NCBI GenBank assembly: GCA_903938365.1
Contig: CAJACZ010000120.1
Location: 1 to 34,047, forward strand
DNA: 34,047 bases
From: an uncultured Pseudomonadota bacterium
Lineage (GTDB): Bacteria; Pseudomonadota; Gammaproteobacteria; Steroidobacterales; Steroidobacteraceae
Direction: 5' to 3'
The notes under the pieces are model-generated. The model was given only the letters and a program-made list of their open reading frames with translations. It was not told the DNA's origin and did not search any database. Below are positions 1 to 7,064 of the stretch, in pieces. Within the stretch, counting starts at the first letter, position 1. The number at the start of each line of letters is the position of its first letter. A program made the position numbers and the translations under genes.

Positions 1-513
1 CGCGACCTGCCCGAGCCGGACATCGTGATGCCGGACCTGCTCTTCGACACCGACCGTTACGAGCTCAAGCTGGGCGAACGCACGCTGACGCTGCGCTACC
101 TGGGCGTGAACCACGGCGACTGCCTGGTCGTGATGACGCCCGACCACATCGACATCCCGTTCATCGTCGATCTGGGCACCGCCGGCGGCATGCCGCTGCC
201 GTTCATCCCCGACTATTCGCTGCACCACTGGGTGCGCAGCCTGCGTGAGCTCGAGGGCTGGAGCTTCACGCACTACGTGGGGGGCCACGGCATCCCGCTC
301 GCACCGAAAGCGCGCCTGGCGGAGCGCCGCGAATACGTCGAGGCGCTGCTCGCCGAGACCCGCGCTGCGCTCGATGCGGGGATCCCGGAAGCGGAGATAC
401 CGGAGTGGGTCGCCGCCCGGCTGCAGCCGCGCTTCGCGCATCTGCGGGGTTTCAAGGGCATCGTCCGCGACAACGTGCGCCGGACGCTCACCTACTACGG
501 CATGGGCTGGTGA
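1..513 (+). CDS. MBL-fold metallo-hydrolase, 3' part (5' end outside window)
   Basis: The frame is open from the first base, so this is the C-terminal part of a longer protein; the GTG at 25 is unlikely to be the true start. The visible part has the second half of a metallo-beta-lactamase fold: LGVNHGD, where His would be the third metal-ligand motif, then IVDLG with the bridging Asp, then YVGGHG with the last metal His. The N-terminal HxHxDH motif must lie upstream. The motif spacing and the tail after GGH resemble the complete MBL protein at 30875-31744, so the two look like members of one subfamily. The substrate is unknown. The stop overlaps the GTG start of the next gene, which suggests co-transcription. 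Confidence 0.75.
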   Translation, partial: RDLPEPDIVMPDLLFDTDRYELKLGERTLTLRYLGVNHGDCLVVMTPDHIDIPFIVDLGTAGGMPLPFIPDYSLHHWVRSLRELEGWSFTHYVGGHGIPLAPKARLAERREYVEALLAETRAALDAGIPEAEIPEWVAARLQPRFAHLRGFKGIVRDNVRRTLTYYGMGW

Positions 514-1100
514 CCGTGCTCCGGCGCCTGTGTGTGTTCTGCGGCGCCCAGCCCGGTGCGCGACCCGCCTACCGCGAGGCCGCCGCAGCTTTCGGCCGGC
601 TGCTCGCCGAGTCGGGCATCGGGGTGGTCTACGGCGGCGCCTCGATCGGCCTGATGGCGGCGGTCGCTGATGCGGCGCTCGAGGCGGGCGGCGAGGTGAT
701 CGGCGTGATCCCGCAGGCGCTGGTCGACCGGGAGGTGGCGCATGACGGGCTCAGCGACCTGCGGATCGTGCACTCGATGCACGAGCGCAAGGCGCTGATG
801 GCGGAACTCTCGGACGGATTCGTGGCGCTGCCGGGCGGCGTCGGCACGCTCGAAGAGCTCTTCGAGGTGTGGACCTGGTCGCACCTCGGCCTGCACAGCA
901 AGCCCTGCGCGCTGCTGGACGTGCAGGGGTTCTACAGCGGCCTGCACACCTTCGTCGACCACATGGAGACCGAGGGCTTCCTGCGCCCCGGAGTGCGCGA
1001 CATGCTGATCGTGGAGCGCGAGGGCCCGCAGCTGCTCACCGCGCTGCGCGGCTACCGCGCGCCCCCCGTCGAACCGGTGCTGCGCGCCGACGAGGGTTAG
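510..1100 (+). CDS. LOG family (TIGR00730) Rossmann-fold nucleotide phosphoribohydrolase
   Basis: 196 residues from GTG 510, which overlaps the upstream stop (GTGA); GTG 516 is an alternative start. The family signature PGGVGTLEE lies at about residues 108-116, preceded by the conserved MHERK segment at about 91-94 and an N-terminal CVFCGA strand-turn. LOG-family proteins hydrolyse nucleoside 5'-monophosphates such as cytokinin riboside monophosphate or AMP to base plus ribose 5-phosphate in the cytoplasm. Length and motifs are those of an intact member. Whether it makes cytokinin or recycles nucleotides cannot be told from sequence. It is probably co-transcribed with the MBL gene. It meets vapC convergently, with stops overlapping by 4 nt. 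Confidence 0.88.
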   Translation: MTVLRRLCVFCGAQPGARPAYREAAAAFGRLLAESGIGVVYGGASIGLMAAVADAALEAGGEVIGVIPQALVDREVAHDGLSDLRIVHSMHERKALMAELSDGFVALPGGVGTLEELFEVWTWSHLGLHSKPCALLDVQGFYSGLHTFVDHMETEGFLRPGVRDMLIVEREGPQLLTALRGYRAPPVEPVLRADEG

Positions 1101-1531
1101 ACGGCGGTCGGCGTGGGCGGCAGGCCGGCGCGGCCTGCGGCACGATTGAGCTCGGCATCGAACGAGACCAGCGGCAGGCCGCGACGCAGGGCGACTTCGA
1201 GGTAGGAGGCGTCGTAGGCGGAAAGCGCATACCGCCGCGCAAGGTCAAGGGTAGGTCCGAGGGCCAGTTCTGGGGACTCGGCATCGAGGCGCAGAGGCAG
1301 GGCGCGCAGCAGCGTCAGGAAGGCCTCGACATGCGCGACGGAAACCAGGCCGCGCGCCTCGGCACGCGCGATGACGTTGGCCACCTCGAGGAATCCGATG
1401 GCCGGCATGACAGCTTCGGCGGGGGCCTCCTTGAGCCGGGCCAGCCACGCGAAGGCCTCGGTGGCATCGCGTTCGCTGCCGTTGCGCAGCAGCCAGGTCA
1501 GCGCGACCGAGGCGTCAAGCACGAATCTCAC
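1097..1531 (-). CDS. VapC-type PIN-domain toxin
   Basis: 144 residues, the usual size for a PIN-domain ribonuclease toxin. It begins FVLDASVAL, with the first acidic residue at Asp6. The others fit at Glu49 (FLEVANV), Asp107 (SAYDASYLE) and Asp125 (SFDAEL), completing the Mg2+-binding quartet. Such toxins cleave RNA, typically tRNA or rRNA, when not bound by antitoxin. The ATG overlaps the antitoxin stop by 4 nt, the standard toxin-antitoxin layout with the antitoxin first. Its RNA target cannot be predicted from sequence. Confidence 0.88.
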   Translation of the reverse strand: MRFVLDASVALTWLLRNGSERDATEAFAWLARLKEAPAEAVMPAIGFLEVANVIARAEARGLVSVAHVEAFLTLLRALPLRLDAESPELALGPTLDLARRYALSAYDASYLEVALRRGLPLVSFDAELNRAAGRAGLPPTPTAV

Positions 1532-1791
1532 TCCCGGCCTTCCTCGATCAGTGCCTTGATCGAGACATCCTGCCTCACAGGGTGAGCCGACTTGAACGCA
1601 AGAAAGCGGTCGATCGCAGCAGATACGTCTATGGCAACGGGATCGGCGACAGGCACGAGCTCCGCGACCGGCCTGCCTCGATTCGTGATGCGGAAACGCG
1701 CCCCGCCCGCGACCTGCCGGAGCAGTTCCGGCAGATGCGTCTTGGCCTCGTAAGCGCCGATGTCGGTGAAAGTCGCCTCAGACTTTTTCAT
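1528..1791 (-). CDS. Phd/YefM-type antitoxin
   Basis: 87 residues. The N-terminal half (GAYEAKTHLPELLRQV, then ITNRGRPVAELVPV) is the typical Phd/YefM DNA-binding fold. The C-terminal tail, roughly residues 53-87, would wrap the toxin. It is translated just ahead of vapC with a 4-nt overlap. Members of the family repress their own operon, and a palindrome lies directly upstream of this start. There is no Shine-Dalgarno sequence before the ATG, and a -10-like hexamer ends only 6 nt from it, so the mRNA may be leaderless. Confidence 0.87.
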   Translation of the reverse strand: MKKSEATFTDIGAYEAKTHLPELLRQVAGGARFRITNRGRPVAELVPVADPVAIDVSAAIDRFLAFKSAHPVRQDVSIKALIEEGRE

Positions 1792-1792
1792 C

Positions 1793-1825
1793 AGACTAGT
1801 CTACCGACCAGTCTGCAGGCGTCAA
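1793..1825 (-). promoter_or_regulatory. Toxin-antitoxin promoter with palindromic operator
   Basis: Read on the minus strand: TTGACG (1820-1825, 5/6 to the sigma70 -35 consensus), a 16-nt spacer, then TAGACT (1798-1803, 4/6 to the -10). The perfect 10-bp palindrome AGACTAGTCT (1793-1802) covers the -10 and ends next to the antitoxin ATG. A related half-site (CCAGTCT) sits about one helical turn further upstream. This is the expected place for an autoregulatory operator. The predicted start of transcription is at or next to the ATG. Confidence 0.55.
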
Positions 1826-1844
1826 GGCGTGGCCCGCAGGCGTC

Positions 1845-4109
1845 TCAACCCTCGGCGAGCAGTTGCCCCACGGCCGCTTCGCTGTCGGCGCGCACGCGCT
1901 GGAGCATGGCGTCGAGGGTCTCGGGCATCGCGATGGCATAGCCCTGCGCGTAATCGACGCCGATCGCGGCGATCCGCGCGCGGATCTCGGGGTTCTCGAC
2001 GTACTCGGCGACCGTGTCGATCTGCATCTCGCGCGCCAGCGTGACGATGGCGCGCACGGTGGCGTCGGAGCGCTGGTTGGTCAGGATGTCGCGCACGAAG
2101 CTGCCGTCGATCTTCACGATGTTGACGGGCAGGCTCTTGAGATAGGAGAGCGAGTTCACGCCGATGCCGAAATCGTCGAGCGCGAAGCGGCACCCGCGCG
2201 CCTTGAGCCGCGAGATCAGGTCCGTGGCCTTGGCGAGGTTGGACAACGCGACACTCTCGGTGATCTCGAAGGTGACCAGCGCCGGGGCCAGCATGGAGCG
2301 GGCAATCAGCGCTTCCACCCGTTCCCAGAACGCCGGGTCCATCAGCGATGGCCCGGACACGTTGATCGACAGCCGGATGCGGCGCTCGTACAGCAGGCCA
2401 CGATGGCGGCCAAGCTCGGTGAACGCGTGCCGCACGACCCAGTCGTCCACCTCGCCGAGCAGCTGGTAGCGCTGCGCGGCGGACAGGTAACGCCCGGGGC
2501 TGAACGGCCGGCCGGCATCGTCCAGCCCGCGCAGCAGCAGCTCGTAGCCCTCGTATTGCTGGCCCTGCAGCGGCACGATGCGCTGCGCCAACAGGGTCAT
2601 GCGATCGTTGTCGAGCGCGTGGCGCAGCTGCGCCACGGTGGTGATGTCCGCATAGCGCCGGGCCAGCGTGTTGTCGCCGTCGCGGTAGCACTCGACGCGG
2701 TTGCGTCCGCGGTCCTTGGCGGCGCGGCAGGCCAGCTCCGCCAGGGCCTGCGCCCGCGTCAGGTCGGGCACGTTCTCGTCGATTTCGGCGCAGCCGATGC
2801 TGATCGTGACCGCCACGTGTTCGGGGAGCGCCGCGACCGAGGCGTTGTGCATCGCCGAGTGCAGGCCGTTGGCGATGACTTCGCCCTCGTCCAGCGTCTT
2901 GCCGGGCAGGAACACCGCAAACTGGTCGCCGCCGATGCGCGCGGCCACCGCGTCCGCCGGCAACGCCGGCGCCTGCAGGTTGCCCGCGAAGCGCACGATC
3001 AGTTCGTCGCCCCGGTCGAAGCCGAAGCGATCGTTGACCAGATGCAGCTGGTCCATGTCGATGTGCAGCAGCGTGCCGCGGCCCGCCTTGGGGTTGCTGG
3101 CAGCGAGTTCCCGAATGTAGGTCTCGAGCGCGCTGCGGGTATGCAGACCGGTCGCGAGGTCGAAGCGCCGCGCCAGCAGCGTCGCCACCTGGCTGCTGAG
3201 GTGCTTGCACAGGTAGAGGTGCCGGCGCTCGAAGTTGCTCTTTTCGACGGGGCGCAGGAACACCAGCACGCCCGATACCTTGCCGCTGCCGCCGAGCACG
3301 GGCACCGCGATGACCTTGAACGGCATGCGTTCGCCGGCACGGTCGGCAAGCTGGTTGACCACGACGACGCGCTGCTGCTCGAACGTGGCGTGCAGCAGGC
3401 TCGCGCGCAGGCGCGCGAGCAGCCGATGCGCGTCGCTGTCGGCGGCGTTGCCGGCATGGACGACCAGGTTGACCTGGCGGTCGGGCATCAGCACCGCGCT
3501 GAGCGTGCACCCCATGCGCTCAATGGCCGCGCGCAGCACGCGGGTCAGGATGGCATTGTTGTCCGCACCGCCCCCCTGATCGGCCGTGAGGTCGATGAGC
3601 CATTCGAGCTCGCGCGTACGGTCCGAAAGCGTCGCGTCCTCGCCGTCACCCCCCTCGTCGCCGGACGCACCAGCGGTGACGCCAGGGCTGGCGGTGGCCG
3701 GGCCCGCACTGCCGCGAGCCTCGACCAGGCTGCGCCCGAGCAGGTTCATCACCGGGCCGAGCATCTGCCCCACCTGGTTGCTGGGCGGGGCGGGCTCGTT
3801 TTTGCCGGAGCCGCCCGCGATCACCACCGAGCAGGCGCCGACCGGCTTCTGGTCGACGATCGCCGGCAGCACGTAGGCCGCCAGCGAACCGCCCAGCGGC
3901 ACGGTGACCACGCCGCCCGTGACACCACCCGACAGAACCCGCATGACGGCGGCCTGCAGCGGCGGCGGCGGCGCCGGGCCGCGGGACCAGAGGACGGTGG
4001 CCGCCGCATCGAAAAAAGACACAGCGCGCGTGCGCGGGAACATGGCGACGGTGATGTCGGCATAGTCCGAGAGCAGTTTCCCGTCGACGGGATGGGGGCG
4101 CTTTGCCAT
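1845..4109 (-). CDS. Sensor-GGDEF-EAL c-di-GMP protein, degenerate GGDEF
   Basis: 754 residues. Residues 1-130 match nothing I recognise and include a proline run near 45-50. A linker rich in Gly/Ala/Asp spans about 132-160. A GAF-like domain occupies about 170-315. A GGDEF domain (about 320-475) carries GGDQF at 393-397, so the cyclase Glu is Gln. The C-terminal EAL domain (about 490-745) reads YELL at 522-525 but keeps Glu523, Asn583, Glu615, Asp645/Asp646, Lys666, Glu702 and Gln722. Family knowledge suggests an inactive cyclase and a likely active c-di-GMP phosphodiesterase, perhaps allosterically controlled. No membrane segment is evident, so it is probably cytoplasmic. The gene appears to be single. 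Confidence 0.88.
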   Translation of the reverse strand: MAKRPHPVDGKLLSDYADITVAMFPRTRAVSFFDAAATVLWSRGPAPPPPLQAAVMRVLSGGVTGGVVTVPLGGSLAAYVLPAIVDQKPVGACSVVIAGGSGKNEPAPPSNQVGQMLGPVMNLLGRSLVEARGSAGPATASPGVTAGASGDEGGDGEDATLSDRTRELEWLIDLTADQGGGADNNAILTRVLRAAIERMGCTLSAVLMPDRQVNLVVHAGNAADSDAHRLLARLRASLLHATFEQQRVVVVNQLADRAGERMPFKVIAVPVLGGSGKVSGVLVFLRPVEKSNFERRHLYLCKHLSSQVATLLARRFDLATGLHTRSALETYIRELAASNPKAGRGTLLHIDMDQLHLVNDRFGFDRGDELIVRFAGNLQAPALPADAVAARIGGDQFAVFLPGKTLDEGEVIANGLHSAMHNASVAALPEHVAVTISIGCAEIDENVPDLTRAQALAELACRAAKDRGRNRVECYRDGDNTLARRYADITTVAQLRHALDNDRMTLLAQRIVPLQGQQYEGYELLLRGLDDAGRPFSPGRYLSAAQRYQLLGEVDDWVVRHAFTELGRHRGLLYERRIRLSINVSGPSLMDPAFWERVEALIARSMLAPALVTFEITESVALSNLAKATDLISRLKARGCRFALDDFGIGVNSLSYLKSLPVNIVKIDGSFVRDILTNQRSDATVRAIVTLAREMQIDTVAEYVENPEIRARIAAIGVDYAQGYAIAMPETLDAMLQRVRADSEAAVGQLLAEG

Positions 4110-4115
4110 GGCGCA

Positions 4116-4121
4116 ATTATG
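4116..4121 (-). promoter_or_regulatory. -10-like hexamer for the GGDEF/EAL gene
   Basis: CATAAT on the minus strand (5/6 to consensus) ends exactly 6 nt before the ATG at 4109, which would put the transcription start on the initiation codon. No Shine-Dalgarno sequence is seen. No convincing -35 is found at 16-18 nt, so this is a weak call. Confidence 0.3.
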
Positions 4122-4190
4122 TTCCAGAGTTCAGGCCGGTGATCGGGCGAACAAAGGGCAAAGGCAATTATTTTCACGCGCTGCGCAGAG

Positions 4191-4221
4191 CCTGTGCCCG
4201 CAGCGTGACGCGGGTCACAGG
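4191..4221 (-). terminator. Stem-loop downstream of the AI-2E family gene
   Basis: CCTGTG/CACAGG plus CCCGC/GCGGG form an 11-bp stem with one bulged base and a loop of about 8 nt. It lies 26-56 bases past the stop at 4247. No U-run follows on the minus strand, so it is at best an imperfect terminator. A nested GTGAC-4-GTCAC palindrome (4205-4218) means it could instead be an operator for the GGDEF/EAL gene. Confidence 0.35.
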
Positions 4222-4246
4222 CCGCCGCCGGCCCTGCGGCGCTCCC

Positions 4247-5332
4247 TCAGGCGGCTTCCTCGGGCGGCTCCGGCGGCCGCTGGTCAGCCAGCCATTCGCG
4301 CCACACGGCGATCAGCACCGCCAGGATGACCGGACCGATGAACAGGCCCACCAGGCCGAACGCCGCAAGGCCGCCCAGCACGCCGAACATCACCAGCAGG
4401 AACGGGATGCGCGTGGCCCCGCTGATGACCAGCGGCCGCACGATGTTGTCGATCCAGCTGACCGCCGTGAGCCCCCAGACGAACAGCCCCAGCGCCGCGA
4501 CGCTGTCGCCCTTGAGCAGCAGCCACAGGCTGGCGCTGCTCCACACCAGCGGCACCATGAACGGGATCAGCGCGATCAGGAAAGTCACGGCCGCCAGGAA
4601 CAGCGGCGCATTGATGCCCGCCACCCAGTAACCGAGGCCCGCGAGCGCGGCCTGCGCCAGCGCCGCCAGCACGAGACCATAGACCACTGCCTTGACCGTG
4701 TCGCCGACGGCAACCAGGTAATGGCCGACCCGCACGGTGCCGAAGAACTGCTGCAGCAGCTTCGCGACCTGCGCGGCGAACTGCTCGCCGTCGCGGTAAA
4801 TGAAGAACAGGCTGACCATCGCGATGATGAGCTTGACGATGTTGCGCCCGACGCCGCCGAGCACGTCGGCCACGTTGCCCGAGAACTGGTCGAGCAGGCG
4901 TTTGATCTCGCCGTCGAGGCCCGTGGGGTCATGCGCCACGCGCTCGAGGAGGTCCTGCAGCGCCGAGCCGAGCAGCGGGACCTGCGCGATGAACTCCGGC
5001 AGCGTGAAGCCCTTGCCGAGCAGGCTCGAGAACTCGCGATACACCCCCATGGCCTCGGTCTGGATCAGCGTGACGAACCAGACGATGGGCACGATGATCG
5101 CCGCGGACAGCGTCAGGGTCATCAGCAGGGCGGCGACCTCGCGCCGGCCGGCGCAGAGCTTCACGAGCCGCTCGTGGGCGGGCCAGGTGACGAAGGCGAG
5201 GATCACCGCCCAGATGACCGGCACGATGAACGGCTGCAGCACCTGCACGGACAGCAGCACGAGGCCGACGAGGATGGCGGTGACGATCAGCCGCCGCAGC
5301 CAGACGGCCCGGCCCAGGTCTTCGATATCCAT
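4247..5332 (-). CDS. AI-2E family (PerM-like) transporter
   Basis: 361 residues with about seven or eight hydrophobic segments, two near the N-terminus (around 15-50), one around 70-90 and the rest after about residue 165. The middle (about 95-165) is hydrophilic, as in this family. The C-terminal third (IDNIVRPLVISG, then FGVLGGLAAFGLVGLFIGP) is the most diagnostic part. It sits in the inner membrane. Members have been linked to autoinducer-2 export or Na+/H+ exchange, and the substrate cannot be assigned here. It begins 1 nt after the DUF3429 gene stop, so the two are very likely co-translated. Confidence 0.88.
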   Translation of the reverse strand: MDIEDLGRAVWLRRLIVTAILVGLVLLSVQVLQPFIVPVIWAVILAFVTWPAHERLVKLCAGRREVAALLMTLTLSAAIIVPIVWFVTLIQTEAMGVYREFSSLLGKGFTLPEFIAQVPLLGSALQDLLERVAHDPTGLDGEIKRLLDQFSGNVADVLGGVGRNIVKLIIAMVSLFFIYRDGEQFAAQVAKLLQQFFGTVRVGHYLVAVGDTVKAVVYGLVLAALAQAALAGLGYWVAGINAPLFLAAVTFLIALIPFMVPLVWSSASLWLLLKGDSVAALGLFVWGLTAVSWIDNIVRPLVISGATRIPFLLVMFGVLGGLAAFGLVGLFIGPVILAVLIAVWREWLADQRPPEPPEEAA

Positions 5333-5333
5333 G

Positions 5334-5834
5334 TCAGCGCAGCCCCACCGAGTCGGAAAGGATCATCGTGAGCGCCAGCATCGAACACACCGCGAGGCTG
5401 AGGTTGCGGCGCATCCGCAGGTAGTCGGGCGGCAGGTCGGCGCCACAGCGCCGGTGCTCGTAGATCCAGAACAGGCCAAAACCCGCTACCAGCAGCGCCA
5501 GGCCCTTCTGGCCGCCGGACAGCACGGCCGCCGTGCCGAGCACCGCGGGCAGGATGGCGCCAGCGACGAGCCCCGTCGACCAGGCCCAGCGGCGCGCGAG
5601 CGCCAGGCCCCAGTGCACCGCGCCCAGGAACGCGAGGATGGTCGCGCCATAGCCGATGGCCAGGCGCTGCGCGAAGTCGCGCTGGCCGAGTTCAGGCGCC
5701 AGGCCCACGCCCAGCAGGGCCGCGAGGAACGGCAGCAGGCCCAGATAGCCGGTGGCTTCGGCGAGGGGCGAGAGCGCGGGGGATGGCGGGTTCGTCGGCG
5801 CAGACAAAGGCGAGGGTCTCCGTAGGGCCGTCAT
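5334..5834 (-). CDS. DUF3429 family membrane protein
   Basis: 166 residues from ATG 5834. The frame stays open further upstream, but an earlier start would run into the divergent TlpA gene. After a Pro/Ser-rich N-terminus there are about five hydrophobic segments, including ATGYLGLLPFLAALLGV, the AFLGAVHWGLAL segment and a C-terminal LAVCSMLALTMIL. The AVHWG motif in the second helix and the size fit DUF3429 (TMEM69-like), whose function is unknown. It is the first gene of a two-gene unit with the AI-2E family gene. Confidence 0.72.
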   Translation of the reverse strand: MTALRRPSPLSAPTNPPSPALSPLAEATGYLGLLPFLAALLGVGLAPELGQRDFAQRLAIGYGATILAFLGAVHWGLALARRWAWSTGLVAGAILPAVLGTAAVLSGGQKGLALLVAGFGLFWIYEHRRCGADLPPDYLRMRRNLSLAVCSMLALTMILSDSVGLR

Positions 5835-5859
5835 TGTCGCAGGACTCGGGGGCTGGGCA

Positions 5860-5865
5860 TAGAAT
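5860..5865 (+). promoter_or_regulatory. -10-like hexamer for the TlpA gene
   Basis: TAGAAT (5/6 to consensus) ends 6 nt before the ATG at 5872, so transcription would start on the A of the start codon. No Shine-Dalgarno sequence is present. The -35 is unclear. Confidence 0.35.
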
Positions 5866-5871
5866 CGGCAC

Positions 5872-6444
5872 ATGTACCGACCCTCACGCCCCTGGTTCCT
5901 CGCCCCACTGATCCTGGCCGCCAAGGCCGCCGTGATCGCGGGCTTCCTGCTCGCCGTCTCGCAGGCCTCGGCCGCGTCCGCGGCGCCCCCGGCGTCAGCC
6001 GTGCCCCCGACGTCAGCCGTGCCCCCGGCGCAGCTGATCAAGGCGGCCGAACTGCGCGCGCTGCTCGACCGGCAGCGCGGTCGCGTCGTGGTCCTGAACC
6101 TCTGGGCCACCTGGTGCGTGCCCTGCCTGCGCGAGATCCCCGACCTGGTGGAACTCGAGAAGGAGTTCGCCGCGCGCGGCGTGACGCTGATGGGCCTCGG
6201 CATGGACGAGGGCAGCTCGCTGCAGGGCATGGTGGAACCGTTCCGCCGCAAGCACTTCCCGGAGTTCCGCACCTGGCTGCGCAACGAGCCGGACATGGAC
6301 ACGCTGGTCAGCGTCGTCGATCCGGCCTGGAACGAAGTCCTGCCCACCACCTACCTGATCGGTCGCGACGGCAAGCTGGCGCGCAAGATCCAGGGCAAGA
6401 AGACGCTGGCGGAGTTCCGCAAGCTGCTCGGCGAAGTGCTGTGA
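5872..6444 (+). CDS. TlpA-like thioredoxin-fold protein, exported
   Basis: 190 residues. A hydrophobic segment at about 10-30 ending in ASAASA is a signal peptide or membrane anchor, so the protein acts outside the inner membrane. A Pro/Ala-rich linker follows, encoded by an 18-bp repeat. The thioredoxin domain carries LWATWCVPC with the redox pair Cys82/Cys85, and VLPTTYLIG supplies the cis-Pro loop. TlpA/ResA-type proteins reduce disulfides, for example during cytochrome c maturation or to rescue other periplasmic proteins. The stop overlaps the rhomboid GTG start (GTGA), so the thiol protein, the protease and the reductase form one transcript. Confidence 0.87.
   Translation: MYRPSRPWFLAPLILAAKAAVIAGFLLAVSQASAASAAPPASAVPPTSAVPPAQLIKAAELRALLDRQRGRVVVLNLWATWCVPCLREIPDLVELEKEFAARGVTLMGLGMDEGSSLQGMVEPFRRKHFPEFRTWLRNEPDMDTLVSVVDPAWNEVLPTTYLIGRDGKLARKIQGKKTLAEFRKLLGEVL
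5985..6029 (+). repeat. 18-bp tandem repeat, about 2.5 copies
   Basis: The unit GCCCCCGGCGTCAGCCGT starts at 5985, recurs at 6003 with one change, and recurs partially at 6021. It encodes the repeated A(V)PP-x-SAV linker between the export signal and the thioredoxin domain of the TlpA-like protein. Copy number may vary between strains. Confidence 0.85.
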
Positions 6445-7064
6445 ACGTCGGCGCGCTGGTCGCCGGCAACCCGGCGGCCTCGCTGATCCTCGCGCTGAAC
6501 ATCGGCGTCAGCCTGCTCGCGCTGTACGGGCTGCCAGCGCTCATCGAGCGCAACCTGCTGCGCCCCTACTGGCTGCAGCGCCGCAACGAATGGCACACGC
6601 TGCTGACCAGCGGCATCATCCACGCTGACCTGGGCCATCTCGCCTTCAACTCGCTGTCGTTTTATTTCTTCGGCTTCGCGCTGGAGCGGCACATCGGCAC
6701 GCCGGCGTTCGCGCTGCTCTACCTGGTCGGCCTGCTGCTGAGCAGCGCAGGCACCTGGTACAAGCACCGCAGCGATCCGGACTACGCCTCGCTGGGCGCC
6801 TCCGGCGCGGTGCTCGCGGTGATGTTCGCCTCGATCGTTTATTTCCCCGACCAGTCGATCTTCATCCTGCCGATCCCCTTCCCCATCCCCGCGCCCTTGT
6901 TTGCCGTGAGCTACCTGGCCTACACCTGGTGGTCATCGCGCAACGGCCGCGGCCGCATCAACCACGACGCCCACCTCGGGGGCGCCCTCACGGGGCTCGC
7001 CTTCGTGGCGCTGAGCGATCCAGGCGCCTTTCGCGCCGCCATCCAGTGGGCCCTCTCACCATGA
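6441..7064 (+). CDS. Rhomboid family intramembrane serine protease
   Basis: 207 residues from GTG 6441, which overlaps the TlpA stop by 4 nt. It has about six hydrophobic segments. The helix with HADLGHLAFN (His61, His66, Asn70) supplies the oxyanion side. The catalytic Ser is Ser121 in GASGA, and the base is His178 in HDAHLGGALTG, so the Ser/His dyad is complete. Rhomboids cleave transmembrane helices near their outer end. The ATG of the Tat-signal reductase overlaps this stop (ATGA). The substrate is unknown, but the two neighbours both carry N-terminal export signals. Confidence 0.9.
   Translation: MNVGALVAGNPAASLILALNIGVSLLALYGLPALIERNLLRPYWLQRRNEWHTLLTSGIIHADLGHLAFNSLSFYFFGFALERHIGTPAFALLYLVGLLLSSAGTWYKHRSDPDYASLGASGAVLAVMFASIVYFPDQSIFILPIPFPIPAPLFAVSYLAYTWWSSRNGRGRINHDAHLGGALTGLAFVALSDPGAFRAAIQWALSP

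Noticed and set aside
1863-4142. A 759-codon open frame opposite the GGDEF/EAL gene
   Set aside because: Its translation is rich in His, Arg and Gln with no recognisable domain; it is the antisense shadow of a GC-rich gene whose motifs are all on the other strand.
5835-6350. Upstream extension of the DUF3429 gene
   Set aside because: It would run across the divergent tlpA coding region and adds unrelated low-complexity sequence.
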